Below are positions 35,350 to 45,061 of a stretch of DNA of 64,000 nucleotides, one piece after another. This stretch comes from an uncultured Piscinibacter sp. GTDB taxonomy: Bacteria; Pseudomonadota; Gammaproteobacteria; Burkholderiales; Burkholderiaceae_C. A program made the position numbers and the translations under genes. A model generated the notes under the pieces. The model saw only the letters and a list, made by a program, of their open reading frames with translations. It ran no database searches and had not been told where the DNA came from. The stretch is from contig NZ_CALFYO010000019.1 of the NCBI RefSeq assembly GCF_937952055.1, positions 248,001 through 312,000 on the forward strand, written 5' to 3'. How positions within the stretch are numbered: the first letter of the stretch is position 1; every line of letters starts with the position of its first letter.

Positions 35350-36561
35350 TCAAGTCCCGAGCGGTTCGCGTCGCGCGAGGGCGGCGTAGATCGCCAGGCC
35401 GAACAGGAGCGCCGCGGCAGCGGCGTGCAGCGACCAGGCGAAGCCCTCGGCGGGGTTGGCGCCGCGCCGCAACAGCCAGGCCACCATCGGCGGCCCGGCG
35501 ATCTGCCCGAGGCCATAGGCGGCCGTCAGCAGACCAATGAGCGCCGAGGCGTTGTGCGGCCACAGTCGCCGTGCCTCCTGCATCGCGAACAGCGTGATGG
35601 CCGTGAATGGCAGCCCGAGCAACAGGCTGCCAAGCGCAAAGCCCGCCAGCGTCGGCCACCACACACCCAGCAGCACACCCGCGGCCTGCATGCCGTAACA
35701 GGTCATCAGCAGGTGGCGGCGATCCCAGTGCACCGGCAATCGCACCGTGAGCAGCGCCCCGATCGAGACGCCGATGCCGAAGATCGGCCAGAACAGATCG
35801 AGCCATATCGAGCCCGGCAGCGCCTGCCGCGCGATCACCGGCAGGAAGGTGGCGGTGACGATGTAGCCGAAACCTGCCAGCCCGTAGGCCAGCGAGAAGG
35901 CTGCGATCGCGCTGCGAGGCGGAGGGTCTCTCTCGGTGGCGGCACTCGACGACACCTTGGCCACGCCTCGCAGCTGCGGCCATGCCAGCGCCGTCAGCAC
36001 GAGGGCCAGCAGCGCGAAGACGGCCCACCCGGTCGCAGCGCGCATGCCGTGCGCCACCATTGCCGTCGCTGCGAACCCGCTCACGGCAATGCCCAGGCCG
36101 GGGCCGACGTAGATGATGCCGGACAGCGTCGGTACCCCCAGTGCACTGAGCCGCGCGAGGCACCAGCCGGAGACGTAGACGAACACCAACGCGCTGGCCA
36201 CGCCCGCGAGGCCGCGCCACAGTGCCCACGGCGCCGACCACGGCACCGCCATGCCGAGCGTGAGCAGCACCGTGGCCACGAGCCCGATGCGGACCATGGC
36301 CGTATGCACCAGGGGCGCACGCCCCCAGCGACGCCACAGCGTCGGCTGTAACGCACAGCCCATCGCGCCGATCCAGTAGCCGAGGTAGTTGGCAGTGGCC
36401 AGCCAGCTGGCGCCGTCCAGGTCGACGACGCCGTCGTGCAGCATCATCGGCAACAGCGGCGTGAAGGCGAAGCGGCCGATGCCCATCGCGATGGCCAGCG
36501 CGAGCAGGCCGGCAAGCGCGATGGCGATGGGACTGGGGTCGTGGACGTTTCGAGTCGGCAT
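35350..36561 (-). CDS. MFS transporter, YbfB/YjiJ family
   Basis: 403 residues and about twelve membrane helices. It has the family N-terminus LAIAMGIGRFAFTPLLPMML, LATANYLGYWIGAMGCALQ, and a C-terminal FAMQEARRLWPHNASALIGL, then LTAAYGLGQIAGPPMVAWL. YbfB/YjiJ proteins are predicted sugar/efflux-type transporters without a known substrate. The start ATG 36561 excludes a basic upstream extension of the frame. It may be affected by the nearby insertion sequence only through its 3' flank. Confidence 0.88.
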   Translation of the reverse strand: MPTRNVHDPSPIAIALAGLLALAIAMGIGRFAFTPLLPMMLHDGVVDLDGASWLATANYLGYWIGAMGCALQPTLWRRWGRAPLVHTAMVRIGLVATVLLTLGMAVPWSAPWALWRGLAGVASALVFVYVSGWCLARLSALGVPTLSGIIYVGPGLGIAVSGFAATAMVAHGMRAATGWAVFALLALVLTALAWPQLRGVAKVSSSAATERDPPPRSAIAAFSLAYGLAGFGYIVTATFLPVIARQALPGSIWLDLFWPIFGIGVSIGALLTVRLPVHWDRRHLLMTCYGMQAAGVLLGVWWPTLAGFALGSLLLGLPFTAITLFAMQEARRLWPHNASALIGLLTAAYGLGQIAGPPMVAWLLRRGANPAEGFAWSLHAAAAALLFGLAIYAALARREPLGT

Positions 36562-36838
36562 GCGGGGATTGTCACTGCCGCTCGCCGCGTACCGTCGGGA
36601 TGCTGCCAAGCGCCGCGAGGAACGGAACGACCGTGGACGAACGCGGGACGTGCTGCAACGTCGACCTCGAAGCACGGTCCTCCGAGTGTCCTGGCAGGTC
36701 GCCGTGATCCAGGAAGCACAGGAGTTCGGCGAGCCATGCGCCGTCGCTGCCGGGGCTGGAGACGAATGGGGCAGCCGCCACGGACCGCCAAACGGCCTTC
36801 GCGACCCTTCGGCGACATGCGCTGCCTCGACCTGGCGC
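36562..36838. other. Intergenic region without a clear gene
   Basis: 277 bases between the MFS start and the cytochrome stop. A 69-codon frame at 36572-36781 (minus) has no homology I recognise and is not called. Confidence 0.4.
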
Positions 36839-37390
36839 TCAGCGCGAGACGGGCGGCAGCGCCTCGGGCACGCGGTTCTTCACCGGCACAACGGTGCGCA
36901 AGTAGGCGTACACCGACGCAAGGTCGGCGTCGCTGAGGTTGTTGTAGACCGGCACCGGCATCGGCGGCAGCACCTCGCGACCGCGGCCCATGCGCTTGCC
37001 GGTGCGGAAGGTCTGCACGAAGTCGCGCAGCGTCCAGTCGCCCAGGCCGGTCTCGGGGTCGGGGGTCAGGTTCGCGGTGAAACTCACTCCCCAGGGACCG
37101 CTGAAGGCGGTGTTGGTGGCGGCCATCGCGACCTGCCACGGGCCCTTGCCGAGGTCCGGCGCGGGCGGCATGACCAACTGCGCCGGGTGGCCCGACAGCG
37201 CGCGGCTCATGTCGGGCTCGGGGCCCTTCGGCCCCGGCTTCCAGGGTGTATGGCAGTCGTGGCAGCCAGCTGTCGAGACGATGTACTGGCCGCGCGCGAT
37301 CTGCGCGGACAGCGGCGTCGGCTGGGCCTGGGCAGGGGTGCCGGCGGCCAGGGCCAGCGCGGCGAGGAGCGATTGCAGGGTCGGGTACAT
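36839..37390 (-). CDS. c-type cytochrome, monohaem
   Basis: Periplasmic electron carrier of 183 residues. It has a signal peptide (residues 1-22, ending AQAQ), haem motif C43-H-D-C46-H47, and the axial-Met candidate in MPPAPDLGKG or MPVPVYNNL. The block NTAFSGPWGVSFTANLTPDPETGLG resembles the cytochrome subunits of membrane alcohol/aldehyde dehydrogenases. It is the last gene of a three-gene unit, two bases after the upstream cytochrome stop. It probably passes electrons from a dehydrogenase to an oxidase (inference). Confidence 0.87.
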   Translation of the reverse strand: MYPTLQSLLAALALAAGTPAQAQPTPLSAQIARGQYIVSTAGCHDCHTPWKPGPKGPEPDMSRALSGHPAQLVMPPAPDLGKGPWQVAMAATNTAFSGPWGVSFTANLTPDPETGLGDWTLRDFVQTFRTGKRMGRGREVLPPMPVPVYNNLSDADLASVYAYLRTVVPVKNRVPEALPPVSR

Positions 37391-37392
37391 GG

Positions 37393-38349
37393 TCAGTTCT
37401 CCGAGGTTGGCAGGGACGTGATCCAGCGCTCGACGAGCGCCAGGCCGTCGGCATCGGGCACTTCGGTGCCCAGCGGCGGCATGCGGGTCCGCGGCGCGCG
37501 CGTGGCCATGCGCTGCAACAGCAGGCTGGCCGGCGCATCGCCGGGAACGACGACCGGCCCGCCGTGGCGGCGTGCCGGAAGATGGGTCAGCGAGCGCAGC
37601 GCCGCAGCCGCTGCGCCGGCCGGGTCGGCCGCCGACTGCGCCAGCGTCAACGGCACGGGCACCCGGTTGACGCTGCGGTTGTGGCAGTGGCCGCAGTTCG
37701 CGTGCAGCAGACCGAGCGCAGCGCGTTCGACGTCGGAACGTGCGAACGACATCGGCATGGCGCGGTGGTTGCGCAGCCATCCGCGGGCCACGAGCGTGGA
37801 CGCGTCGATGCCGTCCACGGCTGGCCGGGGGGGCGACAGCTGCACCGCGCCAGCCCCGAGCACCGGCACCGCGGCGCTGCCGTGGCAGGCCAGGCAGTCG
37901 TCGCGAGACGGAATGCGCCAGCGGCCGCCCGGTGCGCCTTGCACGCCGCTCAGCTCGGCGCCGGCCTCGGGCACGAGCCGGGCCTCGTGGCCGTCGGCGC
38001 TCCAGGCATAGGCGGCGAAACGCCAGCTGCCGTCGGGCAGGCGCTCGATCAGCCGCGTCTCGAGCCTGCGGCCGCCGAGCGCAAACTCCTTCCAGAGCTT
38101 CGTGCCGGGCGGGAAGACCCAGGCGTCGGCGTCCGACGCGTCGATCGTGCGGCCGCGCGGCACGTGCAGCCAGCGGCGCTTGGCCGCGCCATCGGACCAC
38201 AGCGGGTACTGCGGGGTGAACAGCAGTCGGTCCGCCTCGTCGAAGCCGGTCTGCGCGAGCGTGGTGGGCGGCGCCGGCGGCGCGGCGGCCGCGGCGAGCA
38301 GCAGCGCCACGGCGGCGAGCGCCCACGACGCGAAGCGGCGCGTGTCCAT
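37393..38349 (-). CDS. Dihaem c-type cytochrome (SO_2930-like)
   Basis: 318 residues with an N-terminal signal helix (about 8-24). It has two haem sites, C152-L-A-C155-H156 and C219-G-H-C222-H223. The N-terminal half has [20 protein letters not shown] and [21 protein letters not shown], which matches the SO_2930 family of uncharacterised proteins found with cytochromes. The exact function is unknown. Position between NmrA-like and monohaem cytochrome genes indicates one redox operon. Confidence 0.82.
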   Translation of the reverse strand: MDTRRFASWALAAVALLLAAAAAPPAPPTTLAQTGFDEADRLLFTPQYPLWSDGAAKRRWLHVPRGRTIDASDADAWVFPPGTKLWKEFALGGRRLETRLIERLPDGSWRFAAYAWSADGHEARLVPEAGAELSGVQGAPGGRWRIPSRDDCLACHGSAAVPVLGAGAVQLSPPRPAVDGIDASTLVARGWLRNHRAMPMSFARSDVERAALGLLHANCGHCHNRSVNRVPVPLTLAQSAADPAGAAAAALRSLTHLPARRHGGPVVVPGDAPASLLLQRMATRAPRTRMPPLGTEVPDADGLALVERWITSLPTSEN

Positions 38350-38369
38350 CGCAGACCGATCGGCGGCTG

Positions 38370-39332
38370 TCAGGCTGCGATCCGTGGCGCGACCGGGATG
38401 CGCGCCGCGTTGGCGCGCAGCCAGGTCTCGAAGTCCATCAGCCCGGGGTGCAGCGCGCGGCTGGCGGCCACGTCGCGCGCGGCGCGGAACTCGGCCTCGA
38501 AGTCCTGCTTGAAGCGGAACATGTTGGCCAGGTCGTCGGCACCGGGGAAGCCGAGGGCCGCATAGGCTTCGCGCGACAGCGCGACGTGGCGCACCGGTTC
38601 GCCCAGCGCACGTGCGAGCGCGTCGGCCATCTGCGCGCCGGTCAGGTGTTCGCCGGCGATGCCGATGCTGCGGCCGATGGCGGCTTCGCCCCGGCGGAAG
38701 AGGGCGGCTGCGCAGGGACCGATGTCGGCCGCGGCGATGCCCGGCAAGGCCGCGTCTCCCATGGGCAGCACGAAGCCGAGCTGGCCGTTGGCATCGCGCT
38801 GCGGCTGCATGCCGAAGTGGATCAGGTTGTCCCAGTAGAACGAGGTCAGCAGGCGGGTCAGCGGCAGGCCGCGACCGATGAAGAGCGCGTCGGCTTCGCC
38901 TTTGGCGTCGAAGTGCGGCACGTTGTAGTGTTGCTGCAGCACCGGCAGCGAGCTGCCGTCGGGTTCGACGAACCGCCGGGTGTCCTCCAGCGTCGACCAG
39001 ATCACGTGGCGGACGCCGGCGCGCCGTGCCGCCTCGGCCAGGGTGTCGGCCTGCGCGAGTTCGCGCTCGGCGCTGAAGTGGGCCCAGAAGTTCGTCACGC
39101 AGAAGGCGCCGTATGCGCCCCGCATCGCGCGCTCGACGCTGGCCGGGTCGTCGAGGTCGGCGGCGAAGATCTCCGCGCCGCGCTCCGACAGTGCGCGTGC
39201 CGCGTCGCTGCCCGGCTGGCGGGTGACGGCGCGCACGCGGAAGTCGCGCGGGCCGTCGTCGAGCAGGGCGCGGGCGAGTCCACCGCCCTGGGCACCAGTG
39301 GCGCCGAAGATGGTGATCAGGGGTTTGCTCAT
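38370..39332 (-). CDS. NmrA-family NAD(P)-binding protein
   Basis: Atypical short-chain dehydrogenase of 320 residues. The nucleotide loop is TIFGATGAQGGGLARALL near residue 8, and TNFWAHFSAERELAQADTLA follows. As in NmrA/HSCARG proteins, the usual catalytic Tyr-x3-Lys is absent, so it may sense the NADP state or reduce small carbonyls. The start ATG 39332 lies 76 bp downstream of a motif shared with the MBL gene promoter. First gene of the cytochrome operon. Confidence 0.87.
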   Translation of the reverse strand: MSKPLITIFGATGAQGGGLARALLDDGPRDFRVRAVTRQPGSDAARALSERGAEIFAADLDDPASVERAMRGAYGAFCVTNFWAHFSAERELAQADTLAEAARRAGVRHVIWSTLEDTRRFVEPDGSSLPVLQQHYNVPHFDAKGEADALFIGRGLPLTRLLTSFYWDNLIHFGMQPQRDANGQLGFVLPMGDAALPGIAAADIGPCAAALFRRGEAAIGRSIGIAGEHLTGAQMADALARALGEPVRHVALSREAYAALGFPGADDLANMFRFKQDFEAEFRAARDVAASRALHPGLMDFETWLRANAARIPVAPRIAA

Positions 39333-39393
39333 GGGGGTGCTCCGAAGCTGCACGGCGCCGCGGCTGCAGCGCCTGGGCCGGCAGTCTCGGAGC

Positions 39394-39417
39394 CGGGCGA
39401 TGCGCGCGCATCGCCCG
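39394..39417. promoter_or_regulatory. Perfect 24-bp palindrome upstream of the nmrA operon
   Basis: CGGGCGATGCGC followed immediately by its exact reverse complement. It lies between the MalT-like gene stop and the nmrA start and overlaps a 20-bp motif shared with two other promoters. It may be an operator for the MalT-like regulator. It could also form a hairpin, but no U-tract follows. Confidence 0.6.
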
Positions 39418-39427
39418 AAAGGAGCCA
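39408..39427 (-). promoter_or_regulatory. Shared promoter motif, copy A
   Basis: On the minus strand TGGCTCCTTTCGGGCGATGC, 76 bp upstream of nmrA. Compare copies B and C. Confidence 0.6.
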
Positions 39428-39451
39428 GTGCGGGCCTGGCCCGCCGCAGCG

Positions 39452-42088
39452 TCAGCGCGGCTGGGCGTGGAACCAGGACGCTGCCTGGCCGCGCGAGACG
39501 ACGCCGAGCTTGCCGAGCGCGTTGGCGACGTGCCGCTTCACGGTGTGCGGGCTCAGGGCAAGCGTGCGGGCGATGAGCTTGTTGCTCTGGCCGCGCGCGA
39601 TCAGCGCGACGACCTCGAGCTCGCGGGCGGACAGCCGCTCCCCTGTCGGTGCCAGCGCGCCGCCGGGCGCATCGGCGGAGGCGGGCGCGACCTCCGCGGT
39701 GGCCACCGGCGCGGCCAGCGCCGTGGCCCAGCGGCGCAGCGTCGCGGTCTGCGCCGAGGTGAGCCGGTCGGCCCACTCGACGGCGGCGAGCGCGGCCAGT
39801 GCGGCGCCCGCGAGCACCGCGCCGCGCGGCCCGTCGTCGGGCCGGTCCAGCGGCGCGGCGAGCACGGCGGCGGCCTCGTCGCGGCGGCCCTGCTGGCACA
39901 GCTGCTGTGCCAGCCGCACGCGCACCTCGGGCGCATGACCCAGCAGGTCGGCGCTCGGGCCATGGTCGAGCGCGGCGCGCCACCAGCGCTCGGCGCCGGC
40001 GGCGTCGCCGTCGAGCAGCGCGAGATGGCCGCGCAGCCCGTCCATCGGATGCAGGCGCGCCGGCAGGAGATCGGTCAAGGTCGGCTCCAGCGCGTCGAGG
40101 CGCTGCACGAAGTCGCCGAGCGCGTCGCGCCGGCCGACCGCGGCCGCGATGCGCGCGCCGTAATACAGCACGTGCCACAGACCCCAGCCGCCGTAGGTCG
40201 ATGGCTGCGACGCGATGCGCGCCTGCGCCGCATCCAGCGCCTCGTCGAAGGCGCCGCGCAGCACGTGCAACGCGGCGCGCAGCGACAGCGTGTGGTTGCG
40301 CGCGATCACCTCGTGGCCGCCCCAGGCCGCGTCGGCGGCAGCGCGGTCCAGCCAGCGCTGCGCTTCGGTCGGCAGGCCCAGCCACAAGGCGCGCCAGCCC
40401 AGCGTGAGCTGGGCATAGGCGCGCAGCGGGGTGTTCGTGTCACCGACGACGGCCAGCGCGCCGTTCGCCCACTTCAGCGTCAGCGCCGCCATGCCGGGAC
40501 AGGCTGTCTGGCGCGGCGCCGGCAGGTTCGACCAGTCCGGAACGGTGTGGCAGCCCAGCAGCAGGTCGACGAGCGCACCGAACGCCGGAGCGACGCGGTC
40601 GGTCTCGCCGAGCTCGGAGTGCCGCCAGCCGAGCGCGGTGGTCGCCAGCACGCGCGCCTCGGTCTGCACGAGGGGCACCTCCTGGAGGCGCTCGAGCAGC
40701 CCCGTGGCTTCCGCGAGCCGGCCGAGCGCGACGAGCTGGCAGGCGCGGCGCCCCACCATCGACAGCGCGGTGTCGGGCTCGCCGCGTGCACGGTAGAGCC
40801 GTTCCGCGAGCAGGAAGTGGCGCTCGGACTCGGGCAGCCGCCAGACCGTCTGCGTCGCATAGCCGGCCACACGCTGCCACTCGGGCGAGGTCTCGGCGAA
40901 GGCAGGTGGGAAGGCGTCGAGCAGGCGCAGCACCGTCTGGACCGCGCCGCCGGTGTTCATGTCCGGCGCGACGGCGAGCAGGTCGCGCGCCGCCTCGTCG
41001 GGCGCGCCGGCCGACAGCAGCAGTGCCTGACGCCGCACCGGGTCGGTCTCGAGCCGCGCGGCGCGCAGCCGCAGCTGTGCCTCGTCCTCGGGACGCTCGA
41101 TGCGCAGCCGGTGCTGCAGCGCATCGCGGAACAGGTCGTGCAGGCGCAGCGTGCCGGCGCCCTCGTCGACGACCGTGACGAACAGGCTGCGGCGTTCGAT
41201 CTCGTCGAGCCAGCGTGCGGCGCGCGCGTCGCCTGTCAGCGCGCTGCAGCGTGCGTGGTCCAGCTCGTGGAGCATGCTGCAGTCGAGCAGGAACGTGCGC
41301 AGACCGGTGTCGAGATGGGCGAGGACCTCGGTGGCGAGGTAGTCGAACGCGGCCCGGTCAATCGTCGCCGAGGGCGCCGGCCCGCGTGCGCCGCTCAGCG
41401 CCAGGCGAAGCCCGGCGGCCCAGCCGGCGGTGCGCGCGTGCAGCGTGTGCGAGGTCTCTGCGGGCAGGCCGAGGTCGGCGCACCAGGCCGCCACCTCGTC
41501 GGGGCCGAAGCGCAGATCGGCCTCGCCGAAGCTCGCGAGTTCGCCGGCCGCCGCGGTGCGCGCGAGCAGCGCGGCCGGCGTCTCGCGACTCGCGAGCACC
41601 AGCGTCCACTGCGGCGGCAGCCGTTCGAGCAGCCGTGCGAGCCAGTGCTGAGCGGCGTCGTCGACCAGGTGGTGCAGATCATCGAGCACGATCGCGCCCC
41701 GCTCGAGATCCGAGGCCGCGAGGGCTGCGGCAAGCACGTCGGCCGCCTGCTGGCGACCGCCCGCTTCGGCCAGACCGTCGCCGAGCAGGCCTTCGGGTGC
41801 CACCCGCCAGGGCAGGTCGAAGGGGTCGAGCGCAGCGAGCAGGCATTCGAGCAGGCGGTGCAGATCGTCGCCCGGGTCGAGCGAGACCCAGGCGACGTCA
41901 TGGCCGGCCGGCGGCGGCAGCAATGCGCGCACCAGCAGCGCCGTCTTGCCCGAGCCGGCCGGCGCGGCGAGCAGCACGGCGCGATGCGCGGCGAGCGCGT
42001 CGCGCAACCGGCCTTCGAGCGTCGGGCGTGCGAGCAGCCGGCCGCGGCGCGGCGCGGGCGGTTGGATCTTGGCGGGCGCGAAGCTCAC
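39452..42088 (-). CDS. MalT-like LAL-type LuxR transcriptional regulator
   Basis: 878-residue ATP-dependent activator. The N-terminal P-loop is APAGSGKTAL (42-51), the Walker B-type stretch is GAIVLDDLHHLVDDA, and a long TPR-like helical middle (about 300-790) follows. The C-terminal LuxR HTH is LSARELEVVALIARGQSNKL, then IARTLALSPHTVKRHVANAL. In the MalT/AlkS/AcoK family, inducer and ATP binding switch on multimerisation. Likely targets are the flanking nmrA-cytochrome and MBL genes and perhaps itself, as all three promoters share a 20-bp motif. The inducer is unknown. Confidence 0.92.
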   Translation of the reverse strand: MSFAPAKIQPPAPRRGRLLARPTLEGRLRDALAAHRAVLLAAPAGSGKTALLVRALLPPPAGHDVAWVSLDPGDDLHRLLECLLAALDPFDLPWRVAPEGLLGDGLAEAGGRQQAADVLAAALAASDLERGAIVLDDLHHLVDDAAQHWLARLLERLPPQWTLVLASRETPAALLARTAAAGELASFGEADLRFGPDEVAAWCADLGLPAETSHTLHARTAGWAAGLRLALSGARGPAPSATIDRAAFDYLATEVLAHLDTGLRTFLLDCSMLHELDHARCSALTGDARAARWLDEIERRSLFVTVVDEGAGTLRLHDLFRDALQHRLRIERPEDEAQLRLRAARLETDPVRRQALLLSAGAPDEAARDLLAVAPDMNTGGAVQTVLRLLDAFPPAFAETSPEWQRVAGYATQTVWRLPESERHFLLAERLYRARGEPDTALSMVGRRACQLVALGRLAEATGLLERLQEVPLVQTEARVLATTALGWRHSELGETDRVAPAFGALVDLLLGCHTVPDWSNLPAPRQTACPGMAALTLKWANGALAVVGDTNTPLRAYAQLTLGWRALWLGLPTEAQRWLDRAAADAAWGGHEVIARNHTLSLRAALHVLRGAFDEALDAAQARIASQPSTYGGWGLWHVLYYGARIAAAVGRRDALGDFVQRLDALEPTLTDLLPARLHPMDGLRGHLALLDGDAAGAERWWRAALDHGPSADLLGHAPEVRVRLAQQLCQQGRRDEAAAVLAAPLDRPDDGPRGAVLAGAALAALAAVEWADRLTSAQTATLRRWATALAAPVATAEVAPASADAPGGALAPTGERLSARELEVVALIARGQSNKLIARTLALSPHTVKRHVANALGKLGVVSRGQAASWFHAQPR

Positions 42089-42117
42089 GCGGAATCATAG
42101 GCAGCCTGTGGTTCAGG

Positions 42118-42137
42118 TGGCCCGTTTCCGGCGATGC
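42118..42137 (+). promoter_or_regulatory. Shared promoter motif, copy B
   Basis: TGGCCCGTTTCCGGCGATGC, 30 bp before the MalT-like regulator start and in the opposite orientation to that gene. Followed by an imperfect palindrome CGGCGATGCGCGTGCGTTGC. Suggests autoregulation. Confidence 0.5.
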
Positions 42138-42261
42138 GCGTGCGTTGCCGAGACCGACGCCGGCGATCTGATCCTGCCCCCGCCCGACCTCGCGTCGGCC
42201 CCGACCTCGAGAAAGCGACGGCGCCGAACGCCGCTGCGCCGCGGCCCGGAGGTGCGCGGAC

Positions 42262-43095
42262 TCAGGCCAGCGCGGGCTCGGCCAGCGTGGAGGCGATCAG
42301 CTCGTCAAGCAGTTCCTGGCCCGGCGTCGGGATGGCGGGCGCGCCGGCGAGGCCGCGCAGGCGGTCGAAGGCGTTGTCGAGCTGGCGGCCGCGCAGCACC
42401 GGGCCATGTGCCGACGCAACGGTCCGAGCGCCGAAGGCCTCGACCGCGTCGACGTGGCGCGCGTAGGCCGCGCGGTCCAGCCAGGCGTGCCAGGGCGACA
42501 CGGCGCTGTTCATCGCCGACATCTGCGCGAGTTCGTCGTCGCTCAGGTCCGCGGCGTCGAGCGAGCCCGGCGTCAGGCAGGCGAAGGTGTCGACGATCCA
42601 CATCGCGTGGGTCCGGCTGTCGAACAGGCCGCGCGTCGTCGGGCCGTCGAAGATCGGCGGCCGGAACAGCTGCAGCACGCGATCGCCGGCGTCGACGCTG
42701 CCGCCGGGTTCGATCCAGCGCATCCGGTGCAGCGGCAGCGCGGGCTTCTCGAGTGCGAGCCGCTCGACGCTGAAGAAGTTGGTGACCAGCGTCGCCCGCG
42801 GGCAGCGCTCCAGCGCGTCGAGCAGGCCGCCGGTGTGGTCGCCGTCGTCGTGCGACAGGAAGATCCAGCGCACGTCTTCGGGTTCGACGACCGAGAACAC
42901 CTTGTCGAGCCACTGCGCGCGGTGCATGGGCGCGCCGGTGTCGACGATCACCGGCTCGCGGCCACGGATCACCATCGAGTTCACCGGCAGGTACAGCCCC
43001 GGCCCGGCGGGCGCGAGGTTGGGGATCAGGAAGGTGTCGGGCGCGATGTGCGCGGTCGCGGTCGCGGGCACGTCGAAGAAGGAAGGGGCATTCAT
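42262..43095 (-). CDS. MBL-fold metallo-hydrolase, flavodiiron/ODP-like
   Basis: 277 residues. The metal motif is SHDDGDHTGG (H82, D84, D86, H87), the HxDxDH form nearest to flavodiiron and ODP-type oxygen-sensing proteins, rather than the HxHxDH of beta-lactamases. A C-terminal His in VASAHGPVLRGR and the Asp in WIVDTFACL complete a dinuclear site. No flavodoxin domain is fused. Such stand-alone MBL proteins can bind O2 or NO at a di-iron site or act as hydrolases. It is next to the MalT-like regulator and may be co-controlled. Confidence 0.85.
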   Translation of the reverse strand: MNAPSFFDVPATATAHIAPDTFLIPNLAPAGPGLYLPVNSMVIRGREPVIVDTGAPMHRAQWLDKVFSVVEPEDVRWIFLSHDDGDHTGGLLDALERCPRATLVTNFFSVERLALEKPALPLHRMRWIEPGGSVDAGDRVLQLFRPPIFDGPTTRGLFDSRTHAMWIVDTFACLTPGSLDAADLSDDELAQMSAMNSAVSPWHAWLDRAAYARHVDAVEAFGARTVASAHGPVLRGRQLDNAFDRLRGLAGAPAIPTPGQELLDELIASTLAEPALA

Positions 43096-43414
43096 CGTTC
43101 AGGTCCTTGGTTCGGTGGATGGCGCGTTCGATGGCGGTCATGGTGCCCAGCCGGCCGCGTCCAGGCATCGCCCGTAAAGAGCCATTGCGACCAGAGCACA
43201 GACGACCTCCTCGTCGGTGCCGCGCGCTTGTCGGGAACGAGAGCGCATCGGAAGCTCGAAGACCATCTGCAAGGCACCATGGTCGGTGCCCGAACCGCCT
43301 CGCGGCGCCCTCGAGCGGCTCGGTCCGGGGCGCATGGACGGGCCTCGAGGACCGTGTCGTGCTGCGCCGCCGGGTCTGCCGTGACCGCTGCGACGCCCCG
43401 CTCTCGACGCCGTC
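43096..43414. other. Intergenic region upstream of the MBL gene
   Basis: 319 bases. It holds motif copy C at 43165-43184. The rest shows no gene, and a 62-codon frame on the minus strand is unsupported. Confidence 0.5.
43165..43184 (-). promoter_or_regulatory. Shared promoter motif, copy C
   Basis: On the minus strand TGGCTCTTTACGGGCGATGC, 70 bp upstream of the MBL start. It differs from copy A at only two positions. Confidence 0.6.
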
Positions 43415-45043
<1,629 letters not shown>

Positions 45044-45061
45044 GGTGTGCCTCTTCTGGTA

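Noticed and set aside
36572..36781. 69-codon frame upstream of the cytochrome genes
   Set aside because: No homology, no ribosome-binding site, antisense bias.
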